6,496 nt of DNA from an uncultured bacterium (GCA_937959175.1 CALGAS010000545.1:1-6496); one strand, 5' to 3'. Counted from the first letter of the stretch, positions 1-6,186 are shown. Notes: generated from the sequence alone by a model not told the origin. A program made the numbers and translations.

Positions 1-1
1 C

Positions 2-1315
2 CGCCCCACCCCGCCACCGCCCCGCCCGCGGACGCCCCCCGCCGCTTCGCGACCGGCCTCGCCGCCGCCGGTTGCCGATTGGGACAACCTCGCCCAGGAA
101 CTGGGCCTGCCCGAGACATCGCAGCCTCGGCCGGCGGCACCGCGACCAGCCCAGCCGGAGGAGCGGCCGGCAGCCTCCGCTCCGCCACCGCGGCGGGAGC
201 CTGCCCGACGGGAACGTGATGACCAGCCCGCAGCTCGCCGGGCGGCACTGCCCCGAGAGGCTGATGAAACCGAGGAAACGGGATCCCGCCGCCGCCGCGA
301 TGACGACCGCCCGCCCCGCCCGCTTGCTGAGGAGGGTCACCGTGACGGTGCCGCAGCCGACGCGGGAACGGAGTCGCGAGGGGACGACGACGGACCGCCG
401 AGGCGCCGCCGACGACGGGGCCGGCGAGGCGGTCGAAGCCGTCGTCGTGAAGGCGGCAGCGAGCGACCTGCTTCGGAAGCCGGGGATCAGGGTTCCGCTG
501 CCGGCGACGAGGTCTTTGATGATCGGGAGGATTCGCCGCCACCGCGCCGCCGCCGGGCGGCCACGACGCTGCAGCGTCCCGACGAAGATGTCTCCGAGGC
601 CGAGTCGTGGCGTGAGGATTTAGACGCCGGTTTTGTCGAGCCTCCGGCGGCCGGTGATGACGAGGCGGCGGCTGCCCCCGAGGCTGACGAATCGCCGGAT
701 GACCGGCCACGGCGACGACGACGGCGGGGCCGGCGGGGCGGCCGTAGCCGTACCCGAGCCGGCAGCGATCGTGAAGAGCGGCCCGATCGGGACGAGTCAT
801 CCCGAGAGCTGGCCGCAGACGACGATCTCGGTGACGAGCCGATGCCGGCCAGCTACGGCAGTCGCCCGACGGACAAGGCCGAACCGGCCGCCCCGCGAAG
901 CGGCTCGGCCGAGGGCGAAGCCCCCCGAAGCCGGAGCCGACGCCGGCGGCGATCGCGGCGTGATTCCGGAGACGCTCCCCGTCGTGAGCCAGCCGCGGGC
1001 CGCTCCCGAGACCGACGGGACCGCCGCGGCGGTGAGTCGCGGTCATCGCGGGGCCGCCGCAGCGACTTCGCACCCGTGGCGGGCCGCTACGAGGAAGACG
1101 ACGAGGGCCTCGAGTTCCTCGGCGTCGAAGAGGCTGTCCGCGACGGAGAACCCCGCCCCCGGCCGCCAGCCGAGGAGGACGAGGTGCTGGCGGAAAGCGG
1201 GCTGACGAGCGTGCTCGATGTGCCGAGCTGGGTCGAGGCGATCGGCATCGTCATCGCTGGCAATCTCGCGGCTCGCACGAAGTCAGGCCGCGGTGAGGGC
1301 GGCCGCGGTCGGTAG
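2..1315 (+). CDS. Arg-rich/acidic low-complexity protein, 3' part (5' end outside window)
   Basis: Function not recognised. One frame stays open from base 2 to the TAG at 1313-1315 (437 visible codons), so the gene starts upstream of the window. The visible part is almost entirely predicted to be disordered: a Pro-rich stretch, then the short ordered-looking motif VADWDNLAQELGLP near visible residues 25-38, then alternating acidic segments (runs of D/E) and basic blocks. PRRRRRRGRRGGRSR occurs twice, at visible residues 133-147 and 236-250, and a degenerate Arg/Ser block lies near 309-321. The C-terminus looks folded: EEDDEGLEFLGVEEA (about 364-378) and VPSWVEAIGIVIAGNLAAR (about 407-425), ending in a Gly/Arg tail. 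Arg/Gly tracts of this type often bind RNA, as in the non-catalytic part of RNase E, but no catalytic domain is visible. It converges on the next gene. Coding status is well supported by the frame length and by synonymous divergence between the repeats; function is unknown. Confidence 0.85.
   Translation, partial: RPTPPPPRPRTPPAASRPASPPPVADWDNLAQELGLPETSQPRPAAPRPAQPEERPAASAPPPRREPARRERDDQPAARRAALPREADETEETGSRRRRDDDRPPRPLAEEGHRDGAAADAGTESRGDDDGPPRRRRRRGRRGGRSRRREGGSERPASEAGDQGSAAGDEVFDDREDSPPPRRRRAATTLQRPDEDVSEAESWREDLDAGFVEPPAAGDDEAAAAPEADESPDDRPRRRRRRGRRGGRSRTRAGSDREERPDRDESSRELAADDDLGDEPMPASYGSRPTDKAEPAAPRSGSAEGEAPRSRSRRRRRSRRDSGDAPRREPAAGRSRDRRDRRGGESRSSRGRRSDFAPVAGRYEEDDEGLEFLGVEEAVRDGEPRPRPPAEEDEVLAESGLTSVLDVPSWVEAIGIVIAGNLAARTKSGRGEGGRGR
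398..442 (+). repeat. Arg-rich in-gene repeat, copy 1
   Basis: Encodes PRRRRRRGRRGGRSR. The same 15 residues are encoded again at 707-751, 309 bp downstream in the same frame. By my count 8 of 15 codons differ and every difference is synonymous. Confidence 0.8.
707..751 (+). repeat. Arg-rich in-gene repeat, copy 2
   Basis: Second copy of the 15-residue Arg/Gly block also found at 398-442. It is identical as protein but divergent in codon choice. Both copies are flanked on each side by Asp/Glu-rich segments. Confidence 0.8.
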
Positions 1316-1325
1316 CCGCGGCTAC
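1302..1325. terminator. Candidate shared hairpin between convergent stops
   Basis: GCCGCGG at 1302-1308 pairs with CCGCGGC at 1316-1322 across a 7-nt loop. Overlapping this, 1312-1325 is a perfect 14-bp palindrome (GTAGCCGCGGCTAC) that contains the TAG stop of the plus gene (1313-1315) and, on the other strand, the TAG stop of the minus gene (1322-1324). There is no good T-run on either side, so a classical intrinsic terminator is not demonstrated. The position suggests a bidirectional 3' end structure. Confidence 0.45.
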
Positions 1326-2137
1326 TTCAGGGAGATTGTCCGGGCCAGCGGGCGCAGGATTTGCTCCATGACGCAGTTTTCCACCACCTCTCGGGCGAGG
1401 CCGGCCAGACGGTCGAGCGTCTCGACGTAGTTCGTGTCGTGATCGAGGCTGCCGTACTGGCGGGCGGTGACGTAGACGCTGAGCTGCTCCTCGTTGAACT
1501 CCCCCGTGCGGACCTGAAAGGCATTCGTCCGCGACTCGGTACCGATCCGCACCTGCGTTCGGCAGTCTTCATCGATCGCCAGGGTCAACGAGGGCTCACA
1601 GTTGATCACCTTCGCCCCCGGAACATCGGCAAATCGCTCGAGGGCGGGCGTGACGCCCAGGGCCTCGGCGAGCAGGGCATTGTGGTTACCGCGATAGGCA
1701 AAATCGAAGCCGAATAGGACGTCGAGCGCCTCGCAATCCAGCGGGCTGACCGACAGGAACGGCGGGGCGATCTCGAGGATGAGACGATGCTGATCAAGCG
1801 CCTCGTCGAGCGAGCTTGGATTGACCTGTCCCGAGCAGACCCGACGCATCTCGACGGCGGCCCAACGGTACCGCCCCTGGTCCTTGTCTTCTTCGAGCAC
1901 GTAATCCCGCTTGTCGCGGCAGTAAAACTTCCGCATCGACGGGTACCGCCGCTGAACCTGCTCGAAAAACTGGAGAATCGTCTCCCGCTGAGCGGGGAGT
2001 TCCATCTCCGTGGCCAGGTTCATGTTGACGTAGAAATCGTCGGCAACCGACGCATACGGCATCATGACGGCTCGGTCTCCCTCGGGGACGTGAATCTGCG
2101 GGTCGGGAGCCGCGTAGACAAAGACGCCCGCCGACAT
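1322..2137 (-). CDS. Unrecognised soluble protein, 271 aa
   Basis: I do not recognise this family. The product has a normal, well-mixed composition with no signal peptide or membrane segment, and so looks like a folded cytoplasmic alpha/beta protein. Distinctive stretches are MMPYASVADDFYVNMN (residues 25-40), RKFYCRDKRDYVLEEDKDQGRYRW (69-92) and VLFGFDFAYRGNHNALLAEALG (140-161). An amphipathic C-terminal helix-like segment spans about 238-267. Cysteines occur singly (73, 101, 135, 180, 192, 255) with no metal-binding spacing. The start is uncertain. ATG 2137 lies only four bases downstream of a strong -10 element and has no Shine-Dalgarno. Tandem ATGs at 2065 and 2062 (residues 25 and 26) follow a GAGGGAG sequence about 11 nt upstream. 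The gene converges on the Arg-rich gene with 6 bp between stops and is divergent from the small ORF. The ORF is very likely real; no function can be assigned. Confidence 0.85.
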   Translation of the reverse strand: MSAGVFVYAAPDPQIHVPEGDRAVMMPYASVADDFYVNMNLATEMELPAQRETILQFFEQVQRRYPSMRKFYCRDKRDYVLEEDKDQGRYRWAAVEMRRVCSGQVNPSSLDEALDQHRLILEIAPPFLSVSPLDCEALDVLFGFDFAYRGNHNALLAEALGVTPALERFADVPGAKVINCEPSLTLAIDEDCRTQVRIGTESRTNAFQVRTGEFNEEQLSVYVTARQYGSLDHDTNYVETLDRLAGLAREVVENCVMEQILRPLARTISLK

Positions 2138-2141
2138 CGTG

Positions 2142-2171
2142 ATGATACTGCCCGTTTTTCCAGAGTGTCAA
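2142..2171 (-). promoter_or_regulatory. sigma70-like promoter of the 271-aa gene
   Basis: Read on the minus strand, a perfect TTGACA (-35, 2171-2166) is followed after 18 bp by TATCAT (-10, 2147-2142, five of six consensus bases). Transcription would begin at about 2135, essentially on the ATG at 2137. That implies either a leaderless mRNA or translation from ATG 2065/2062. Confidence 0.6.
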
Positions 2172-2219
2172 AGCATCGCCGTCCCGTGGCGGGCGGGTGG
2201 AAAAAAAAGCCGGGCCGGT

Positions 2220-2263
2220 GGCTGGCACTGTCTCCCCTCGGCTGGCATACTCTGCCGAGGGGA
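2220..2263. promoter_or_regulatory. Inverted and direct repeats in divergent intergenic region
   Basis: TCCCCTCGGC at 2233-2242 is a perfect 10-bp inverted match to GCCGAGGGGA at 2254-2263, with an 11-nt spacer. GGCTGGCA is also repeated directly at 2220-2227 and 2240-2247, exactly 20 bp apart. CATACT (2246-2251), in the spacer, could be a weak plus-strand -10. An A8 tract lies just upstream at 2201-2208. This could be an operator, or a hairpin in the 5' leader of the small plus-strand gene. No flanking T-run suggests a terminator. Confidence 0.4.
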
Positions 2264-2314
2264 TGGGCCGGGTGGCTTCGCTCCGGCTCATCGCTCGATG
2301 ATCTGGCGTATCGC

Positions 2315-2530
2315 ATGGCTACCAAAACACAATCCGAACCTGTTCGAATCCCCGACGAGCGACTTTCGATCGAAAAGCGGTCTGACGGGGCCGTGGTCGT
2401 CCGGGTGCAATCGGAAGGTCCCGAAGGCGACCGCCTCCCGGATGCCGTCTTTTCATTCCGCTGCGGCGATCCGCAATACGCCTATTGGCTCAACCGGCTC
2501 GACGCACACCCCGCTGCGAACCGTCGCTGA
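2315..2530 (+). CDS. Small hypothetical protein, 71 aa
   Basis: Function unknown. It starts MATKTQSEPVRIPDERLSIE and ends in NRLDAHPAANRR. The middle, about residues 17-52, reads as alternating beta-type segments (LSIEKRSDGAVVVRVQSE, then AVFSFRCGD) followed by an aromatic stretch QYAYWLNRL (54-62). There is no signal peptide or membrane segment, and a single Cys at 50. The frame stays open further upstream, but ATG 2315 is chosen because the protein-like composition begins there. I see no convincing Shine-Dalgarno. Codon third positions are GC-rich, as in its neighbours. Its TGA lies in one arm of an inverted repeat whose other arm holds the rho stop, which supports a genuine gene end. It runs toward rho and is divergent from the 271-aa gene. 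Confidence is moderate because it is short. Confidence 0.6.
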   Translation: MATKTQSEPVRIPDERLSIEKRSDGAVVVRVQSEGPEGDRLPDAVFSFRCGDPQYAYWLNRLDAHPAANRR

Positions 2531-2562
2531 GCCGGCGGGCGAGCGACGAGACGACCGGCTCA
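2528..2562. terminator. Candidate bidirectional terminator between small ORF and rho
   Basis: TGAGCCGG (2528-2535) and CCGGCTCA (2555-2562) form a perfect 8-bp inverted repeat around a 19-nt loop. The outer bases of the arms are exactly the two stop codons: TGA of the small ORF (2528-2530) and TGA of rho on the minus strand (2562-2560). On the plus side the hairpin is followed by a pyrimidine-rich AATCTTCTC, but there is no strong T-run on either side. Confidence 0.45.
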
Positions 2563-3891
2563 ATCTTCTCGTGAGCTGGCGATCAGCGTGATGAACTCCC
2601 GGTTGCTCTTGAACTTCGCCAGCTGCTTGGTGAGCTGCTCCATCGCGTCGACGTGATGCATGCTTGAGAGCGTCCGCCGCAGCAAGTTGACCGCGTGGAG
2701 CGTGTTGGGATCGAGCAGCTTTTCCTCTCGCCGGGTTCCCGACTGGGAGATGTCGATCGCGGGCCAAACCCGCCGGTCGGCCAGTTTCCGGTCGAGCACC
2801 AGTTCCATATTGCCGGTGCCCTTGAACTCCTGAAAGATCAGCTCGTCCATCCGGCTGCCGGTGTCGACCAGGGCGGTCGCCACGATCGTCAGCGAGCCCC
2901 CCTCCTCGAACACCCGGGCGGTGGCGAAGAGCTTCTTGGGAATGTCGAGGGCCTTGATATCGACACCGCCCGACATCGTCCGGCCCGTGTTGCCGACCCA
3001 CTTGTTGAAGGCGCGGGCCATCCGGGTGATCGAGTCCATCAGCAGAAAGACGTCCTTGCCGGTCTCGGCCATCCGCTTGCAGCGTTCCACAACCAGTTGG
3101 GAGAGCCGGACGTGGCTTTCGACGTCGCAGTCGAGGCTGCTGGCCAGCACCTCGCCCTTGACGCTCCGCCGCATGTCGGTGACCTCCTCAGGCCGCTCGT
3201 CGACGAGCAGCATCACCAGGGAAAGCTCCGGGTGATTCTCCGAGATCGCCTGGGACACCTGCTGCAGCATCACCGTCTTGCCGGTTCGGGGAGGTGCCAC
3301 GATCAGGGCCCGCTGCCCCTTGCCCAGCGGCGTGAGCAGATCCATCACTCGCGTCGTGATCGGCTGCTGGCCTGTTTCAAGCCGCAGCCAGGTCTCGGGG
3401 TTGATGGGCGTCAACTGGTCGAAGGTCTTGACATCGGCATAATTGTCTGGCGGCATCCCCTCGACTTCTTCGATTTCTCGAACCCGGGGCCCCTGCTGCC
3501 GACGGCCCGCCTGTACCTGGGCCTTCACGAACACGCCCTCACGCAGGCGGTATCGCTCGATCATCTGCGCCGGCACGAACGGATCGCTCCGCTCGCGGAC
3601 ATAGTTTTTCTCGACGCTGCGCAGGAAGCCGTACCCGTTGGGATGCATCTCCAGAACGCCGCTGCCCGGCTCGAGGGGCACCGGTTCGCCGTTCTCGAGC
3701 ATCTCTGGTTCCGGATCGGGCGGCCGCATGCCCTCGCTGTCCATGCCGACCGCGCCGGCTCCGGCCGGTGGAGGACCGCCTCCGCCGCCGCGGCGATATC
3801 GGCCTCGTCGCCGTCCGTGTCCGCCCCCCTGAGTTCCGGCCTGGCCCCCGCCGCCGCCGGAACGCCCCCGCGATCGCCTACGCTTCGACAT
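2560..3891 (-). CDS. rho: Transcription termination factor Rho
   Basis: Hexameric RNA-dependent ATPase/helicase that terminates transcription at C-rich rut sites. The 443 aa exceed the 419 of E. coli Rho. Residues 1-75 are an Arg/Gly-rich then Pro/acidic tail in place of the usual N-terminal helical domain. The cold-shock-like RNA-binding domain follows at about 78-140 (NGYGFLR at 85-91). The ATPase core then has Walker A APPRTGKT (199-206), DERPEEVTDM (231-240, catalytic Glu at 232), Walker B LLMDSITR (283-290, Asp286), the Q-loop region TMSGGVD (305-311), KGTGNMEL (357-364) and SGTR (384-387, arginine finger). All these sites sit at a constant offset of 21 from E. coli Rho (K184, E211, D265, R366), so the core has no indels. 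E. coli Lys181 is Arg here. The residue matching bicyclomycin-resistance site Met219 is still Met. The start is fixed by GAGGAG five bases upstream of the ATG. Confidence 0.98.
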   Translation of the reverse strand: MSKRRRSRGRSGGGGGQAGTQGGGHGRRRGRYRRGGGGGPPPAGAGAVGMDSEGMRPPDPEPEMLENGEPVPLEPGSGVLEMHPNGYGFLRSVEKNYVRERSDPFVPAQMIERYRLREGVFVKAQVQAGRRQQGPRVREIEEVEGMPPDNYADVKTFDQLTPINPETWLRLETGQQPITTRVMDLLTPLGKGQRALIVAPPRTGKTVMLQQVSQAISENHPELSLVMLLVDERPEEVTDMRRSVKGEVLASSLDCDVESHVRLSQLVVERCKRMAETGKDVFLLMDSITRMARAFNKWVGNTGRTMSGGVDIKALDIPKKLFATARVFEEGGSLTIVATALVDTGSRMDELIFQEFKGTGNMELVLDRKLADRRVWPAIDISQSGTRREEKLLDPNTLHAVNLLRRTLSSMHHVDAMEQLTKQLAKFKSNREFITLIASSRED

Positions 3892-4301
3892 GAATACTCC
3901 TCACCCTCCCTGAAAACCTTTCGAGTCGCGGGCTGGCATCCAGGCCCAACCCTCGTCAACGCCCGCTCTCGGGCGGGATACACGCATCTCGCGAAAAGAA
4001 GCAGAACCGTGGCACACCTTCCAGCGGTCGCCACCAGGGTGCTGCCCTGACTGGATTCCAATCGTCCCGGGATTCCAACGGCAGGCCTGCAAGCCACCCG
4101 CAAGACTTCCCACGAACGGAGCCGTCAACGGGACGACAGGAAGGATTCAGCGGCAGAAATCAAAGCTTCCTCGAAGAATCGGAAGCCGCAAAGCCAACCG
4201 CAACCCGCCCCACAAAGCCATCCGAGACGGAAACCAAAACCCTGGCCCGCTGTCGCTGTCCGACGGAAGAAACCCCGCACAAAGCGAACTCGCCAACCAG
4301 T
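3892..4301 (-). promoter_or_regulatory. Putative long structured rho leader
   Basis: If the promoter at 4336-4308 drives rho, the 5' leader is about 410 nt. It holds a 6-bp hairpin with a 4-nt loop (CGCCCG/CGGGCG, 3960-3975). It also holds a 7-bp hairpin with one bulged base and a 3-nt loop (3930-3947). Both are just upstream of the Shine-Dalgarno. In E. coli the rho leader is also long and rho is autoregulated. Autoregulation here is inference. I found no convincing leader peptide. Confidence 0.4.
3897..3902 (-). promoter_or_regulatory. Shine-Dalgarno of rho
   Basis: On the minus strand GAGGAG is followed by five bases (TATTC) and then ATG at 3891. A further GGGAGGG lies just upstream at about 3910-3904. 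This decides the rho start and confirms that the Arg/Gly-rich N-terminus is translated. Confidence 0.85.
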
Positions 4302-4307
4302 GCCGGA

Positions 4308-4336
4308 AGTATCTCGCCCCCTTCCTGCCTTGTCAA
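4308..4336 (-). promoter_or_regulatory. sigma70-like promoter facing rho
   Basis: On the minus strand a perfect TTGACA (-35, 4336-4331) is followed by a 17-bp spacer and GATACT (-10, 4313-4308, four of six consensus bases). The predicted start is near 4301. It points at rho, and no other minus-strand gene lies between. The -35 sits in a small palindrome, CCTTGTCAAGG. Confidence 0.5.
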
Positions 4337-4543
4337 GGAGGGGAATCTGGCCCGCTGCCGCCCCCAAGAAAACGGCCGAAACCAGCCAAAACTGCCCCAA
4401 CTCGCTCTTGCCGCAGCCGCCGGGGGCCCGATTTTTGGGAAATTTCTCCGCGACTCCTGCCACCCTTGCGACCGATACAGCAGGAACAGCACGACAGGTC
4501 GGCAGCCCGGATGAGGAAACCGGTGTCGGCCCGGTCCCGAAGC

Positions 4544-4547
4544 GAGG
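4544..4547 (+). promoter_or_regulatory. Shine-Dalgarno deciding the 4556 start
   Basis: GAGG at 4544-4547 lies eight bases before ATG 4556. The upstream in-frame alternatives, ATG 4511 and TTG 4466, have no comparable site and would put an unneeded polar stretch in front of the signal peptide. Confidence 0.55.
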
Positions 4548-4555
4548 CTGATCCG

Positions 4556-6130
4556 ATGCGCTGCGACCACCGATCCGGCATTGTCCGCCGCTCCCGCCGA
4601 TTCCTCGCCGCATTCGCCGCGGCTGCGATGCCAGCCTTGCTGACGATGGCCATGCCGTCTGCCGCCCTGGCGACCATCGCCGCCCTGGGAGTTGCCATCG
4701 CCCCGACGGCAGCCCGGGCTGCGTGGCATGCTGATCTGCCGACCGCCGTTTCGGCGTCGCGAGTCAGCGGGAAACCGGTGCTGGCGGTGTTCGTGGCCGT
4801 CTGGGATTCGTCGAGCCCGTCGGAGACGGAGGAGCTCTTGGCCAATCCGGAGGTGGACGCTGTCGTGTCCGCCTGCTTCGAGCCGGTGCAACTCGACGTG
4901 GATGCCCACGAGCAGCTCACCCGTCAACTCGCCGTCGAACACATTCCGTCAGCGGTGGTTCTCGACGCCGACCGACAACCGCTGGCGACGTTTGAATGCC
5001 CGCCTACGCCCGCGGAGTTCGTGGCAGCTGCCGCCCGCGCCGCCCAGGTGGCCGCTGCGTCGGGCCTGCCGGCTGATCAGACCGAGCCCGTGAAATCGCC
5101 GACTCGCATGGCCGCTGGTGGTGGAGGCGGGAAAGGCCAGGCGAATCTGGCGGTGACGAGCAAGGTGGAACAACTCTCCAAGTTCGCCGGCAACGCGCGA
5201 AACAATCCCGGCCGGCCCTCACGGTTCGCACCGGCGCTCGACGCCGCCTTCGTGGAAACTCCCATCGAGTCGGCGACCCACGCCCGGGACACGCCAACCT
5301 CGTACACCCCGGCCCTGCCCCGGATGCCGGCGACCTGGCCCGCCGAAGAGCCGGTCGCATCCGGCCTGGCCGGCCTCCAGCCGACCGACCAGCCCAACAC
5401 CCCAACGCCTCCCCCTTCCGCCAGCCCGGCCGAGGAGCGGAGCATCCAGCCGGCACCAGCAACACCCTCGCCCTGGCTGGCAGGTGAACCGGCCTCGACC
5501 GCGGTGCAGCCCGAAGCAAGAACCACGATCACTGACGGTGGCCGGGTCGCCGAGGCTGAAGCCGAGGCCGAGGCCAAGCCATCGTCGTTCTGGACCGCGA
5601 TCCAGAAGCCCTGGAGCATCTTTGCCGGGGCTCCGCAAGACCCGAACGTCGAGCCGCCCGCCCCGCCTCCCACCATGCCCCCGGCGCGGCCGCAGTCGCC
5701 GGCGGCCGTCGTCGCCAGCGGCCGGATGGCCGACTCTCAGAACGTTCCCACGACCATGCCGCTGGGCATGGAAGGCTACTGCCCGGTCACCGTCGTGGAA
5801 CGGGGCACCTGGGTTGAAGGGCGGCCGCAATGGGGTGCCCGGCATCGTGGCCGTACCTACCTCTTCGCGGGCCCCGAGCAGCAACAGGCCTTCATGGCCG
5901 ATCCCGACCGGTTCGCTCCGGCCCTGTCGGGAGACGATCCGGTGCTCGCGTTCCAGAGCGGCCGGAGTGAGCCGGGCCGCCGCGCCTACGGGGTGACCTA
6001 CCAGTCGCGGATGTATCTCTTCTCCTCACCGGAAACTCGGGCAGCGTTTTCGGCCGATCCCGACCGCTACACCTCCCGGGTTCTGATCGCGGAGGGCCGC
6101 GTCCCGGTGGACGGTATCCGCCGGTTCTAA
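4556..6130 (+). CDS. Exported thioredoxin-like/YHS-like repeat protein
   Basis: A 524-aa protein with three parts. Residues 1-55 are an export signal: Arg-rich start (RRSRRFL, 11-17, resembling a twin-arginine motif), then a long Ala-rich hydrophobic stretch, with possible cleavage after TAARA (51-55). Residues about 56-165 resemble a thioredoxin fold: beta strand KPVLAVFVAVW, and HIPSAVVLDADRQPL (129-143) where the cis-proline loop would be. The usual WCxxC site reads WDSSSP (83-88), so it cannot act as a dithiol oxidoreductase. About 180-400 is a Pro/Ala-rich linker with an EAEAEAEAEA run (331-340). Residues about 408-508 hold two YHS-like repeats, each ending YLF..PE...AF.ADPDR(F/Y). The first keeps YCPV (408-411), whereas the second has no Cys. 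YHS modules are often metal-linked, but with one Cys left, metal binding is doubtful. The gene is divergent from rho. Domain calls are by eye; the role is unknown, probably in the cell envelope. Confidence 0.85.
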   Translation: MRCDHRSGIVRRSRRFLAAFAAAAMPALLTMAMPSAALATIAALGVAIAPTAARAAWHADLPTAVSASRVSGKPVLAVFVAVWDSSSPSETEELLANPEVDAVVSACFEPVQLDVDAHEQLTRQLAVEHIPSAVVLDADRQPLATFECPPTPAEFVAAAARAAQVAAASGLPADQTEPVKSPTRMAAGGGGGKGQANLAVTSKVEQLSKFAGNARNNPGRPSRFAPALDAAFVETPIESATHARDTPTSYTPALPRMPATWPAEEPVASGLAGLQPTDQPNTPTPPPSASPAEERSIQPAPATPSPWLAGEPASTAVQPEARTTITDGGRVAEAEAEAEAKPSSFWTAIQKPWSIFAGAPQDPNVEPPAPPPTMPPARPQSPAAVVASGRMADSQNVPTTMPLGMEGYCPVTVVERGTWVEGRPQWGARHRGRTYLFAGPEQQQAFMADPDRFAPALSGDDPVLAFQSGRSEPGRRAYGVTYQSRMYLFSSPETRAAFSADPDRYTSRVLIAEGRVPVDGIRRF

Positions 6131-6186
6131 GGATCGGGCGACGCGGCGATCGCGGGCGAACCGCGGTCGGCGGACACGGCTCGGCG

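Larger units (their letters stand above)
3892..4555. other. Divergent intergenic region between rho and the YHS-like gene
   Basis: This stretch of 664 bp has no supported gene. Open frames occur on both strands, but they have poor starts (TTG or GTG) and low-complexity or frame-shadow composition. Apart from the rho leader, the rho promoter and the two Shine-Dalgarno sites, I see no tRNA, repeat or clear plus-strand promoter. The plus strand is richer in C and A than in G and T through much of 4140-4400. Confidence 0.6.

Noticed and set aside
72..1205. Long plus-strand open frames at 72-623 and 633-1205
   Set aside because: They overlap the continuous frame 2-1315 in another phase, have Arg/Pro/Ala-heavy frame-shadow composition and lack ribosome binding sites. 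The synonymous divergence of the Arg-rich repeats supports the other frame.
2220..2251. sigma54 promoter (TGGCAC/TGGCAT motifs)
   Set aside because: The GC element at the required spacing (TTGC at -12) is missing after both motifs.
2695..4050. 451-codon plus-strand open frame antisense to rho
   Set aside because: It mirrors the whole rho gene. Long antisense frames are expected in high-GC coding DNA, and rho is unmistakable on the other strand.
3901..4128. Possible leader peptide upstream of rho on the minus strand
   Set aside because: TTG start, no convincing ribosome binding site, and no similarity to known rho leader peptides.
4140..4400. C-rich rut-like site for rho autoregulation
   Set aside because: The C-over-G bias is on the plus strand, whereas the rho transcript reads the minus strand here and is G/T-rich.
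4300..4551. 83-codon plus-strand frame ending just before the ATG at 4556
   Set aside because: GTG start without a clear ribosome binding site and no protein-like pattern. The spacing to 4556 is tempting for a translationally coupled leader, but nothing else supports it.
4125..4942. Minus-strand open frames covering the divergent region and the start of the YHS-like gene
   Set aside because: Compositionally they look like shadows, have no good start site, and overlap the signal peptide region of a better-supported gene.
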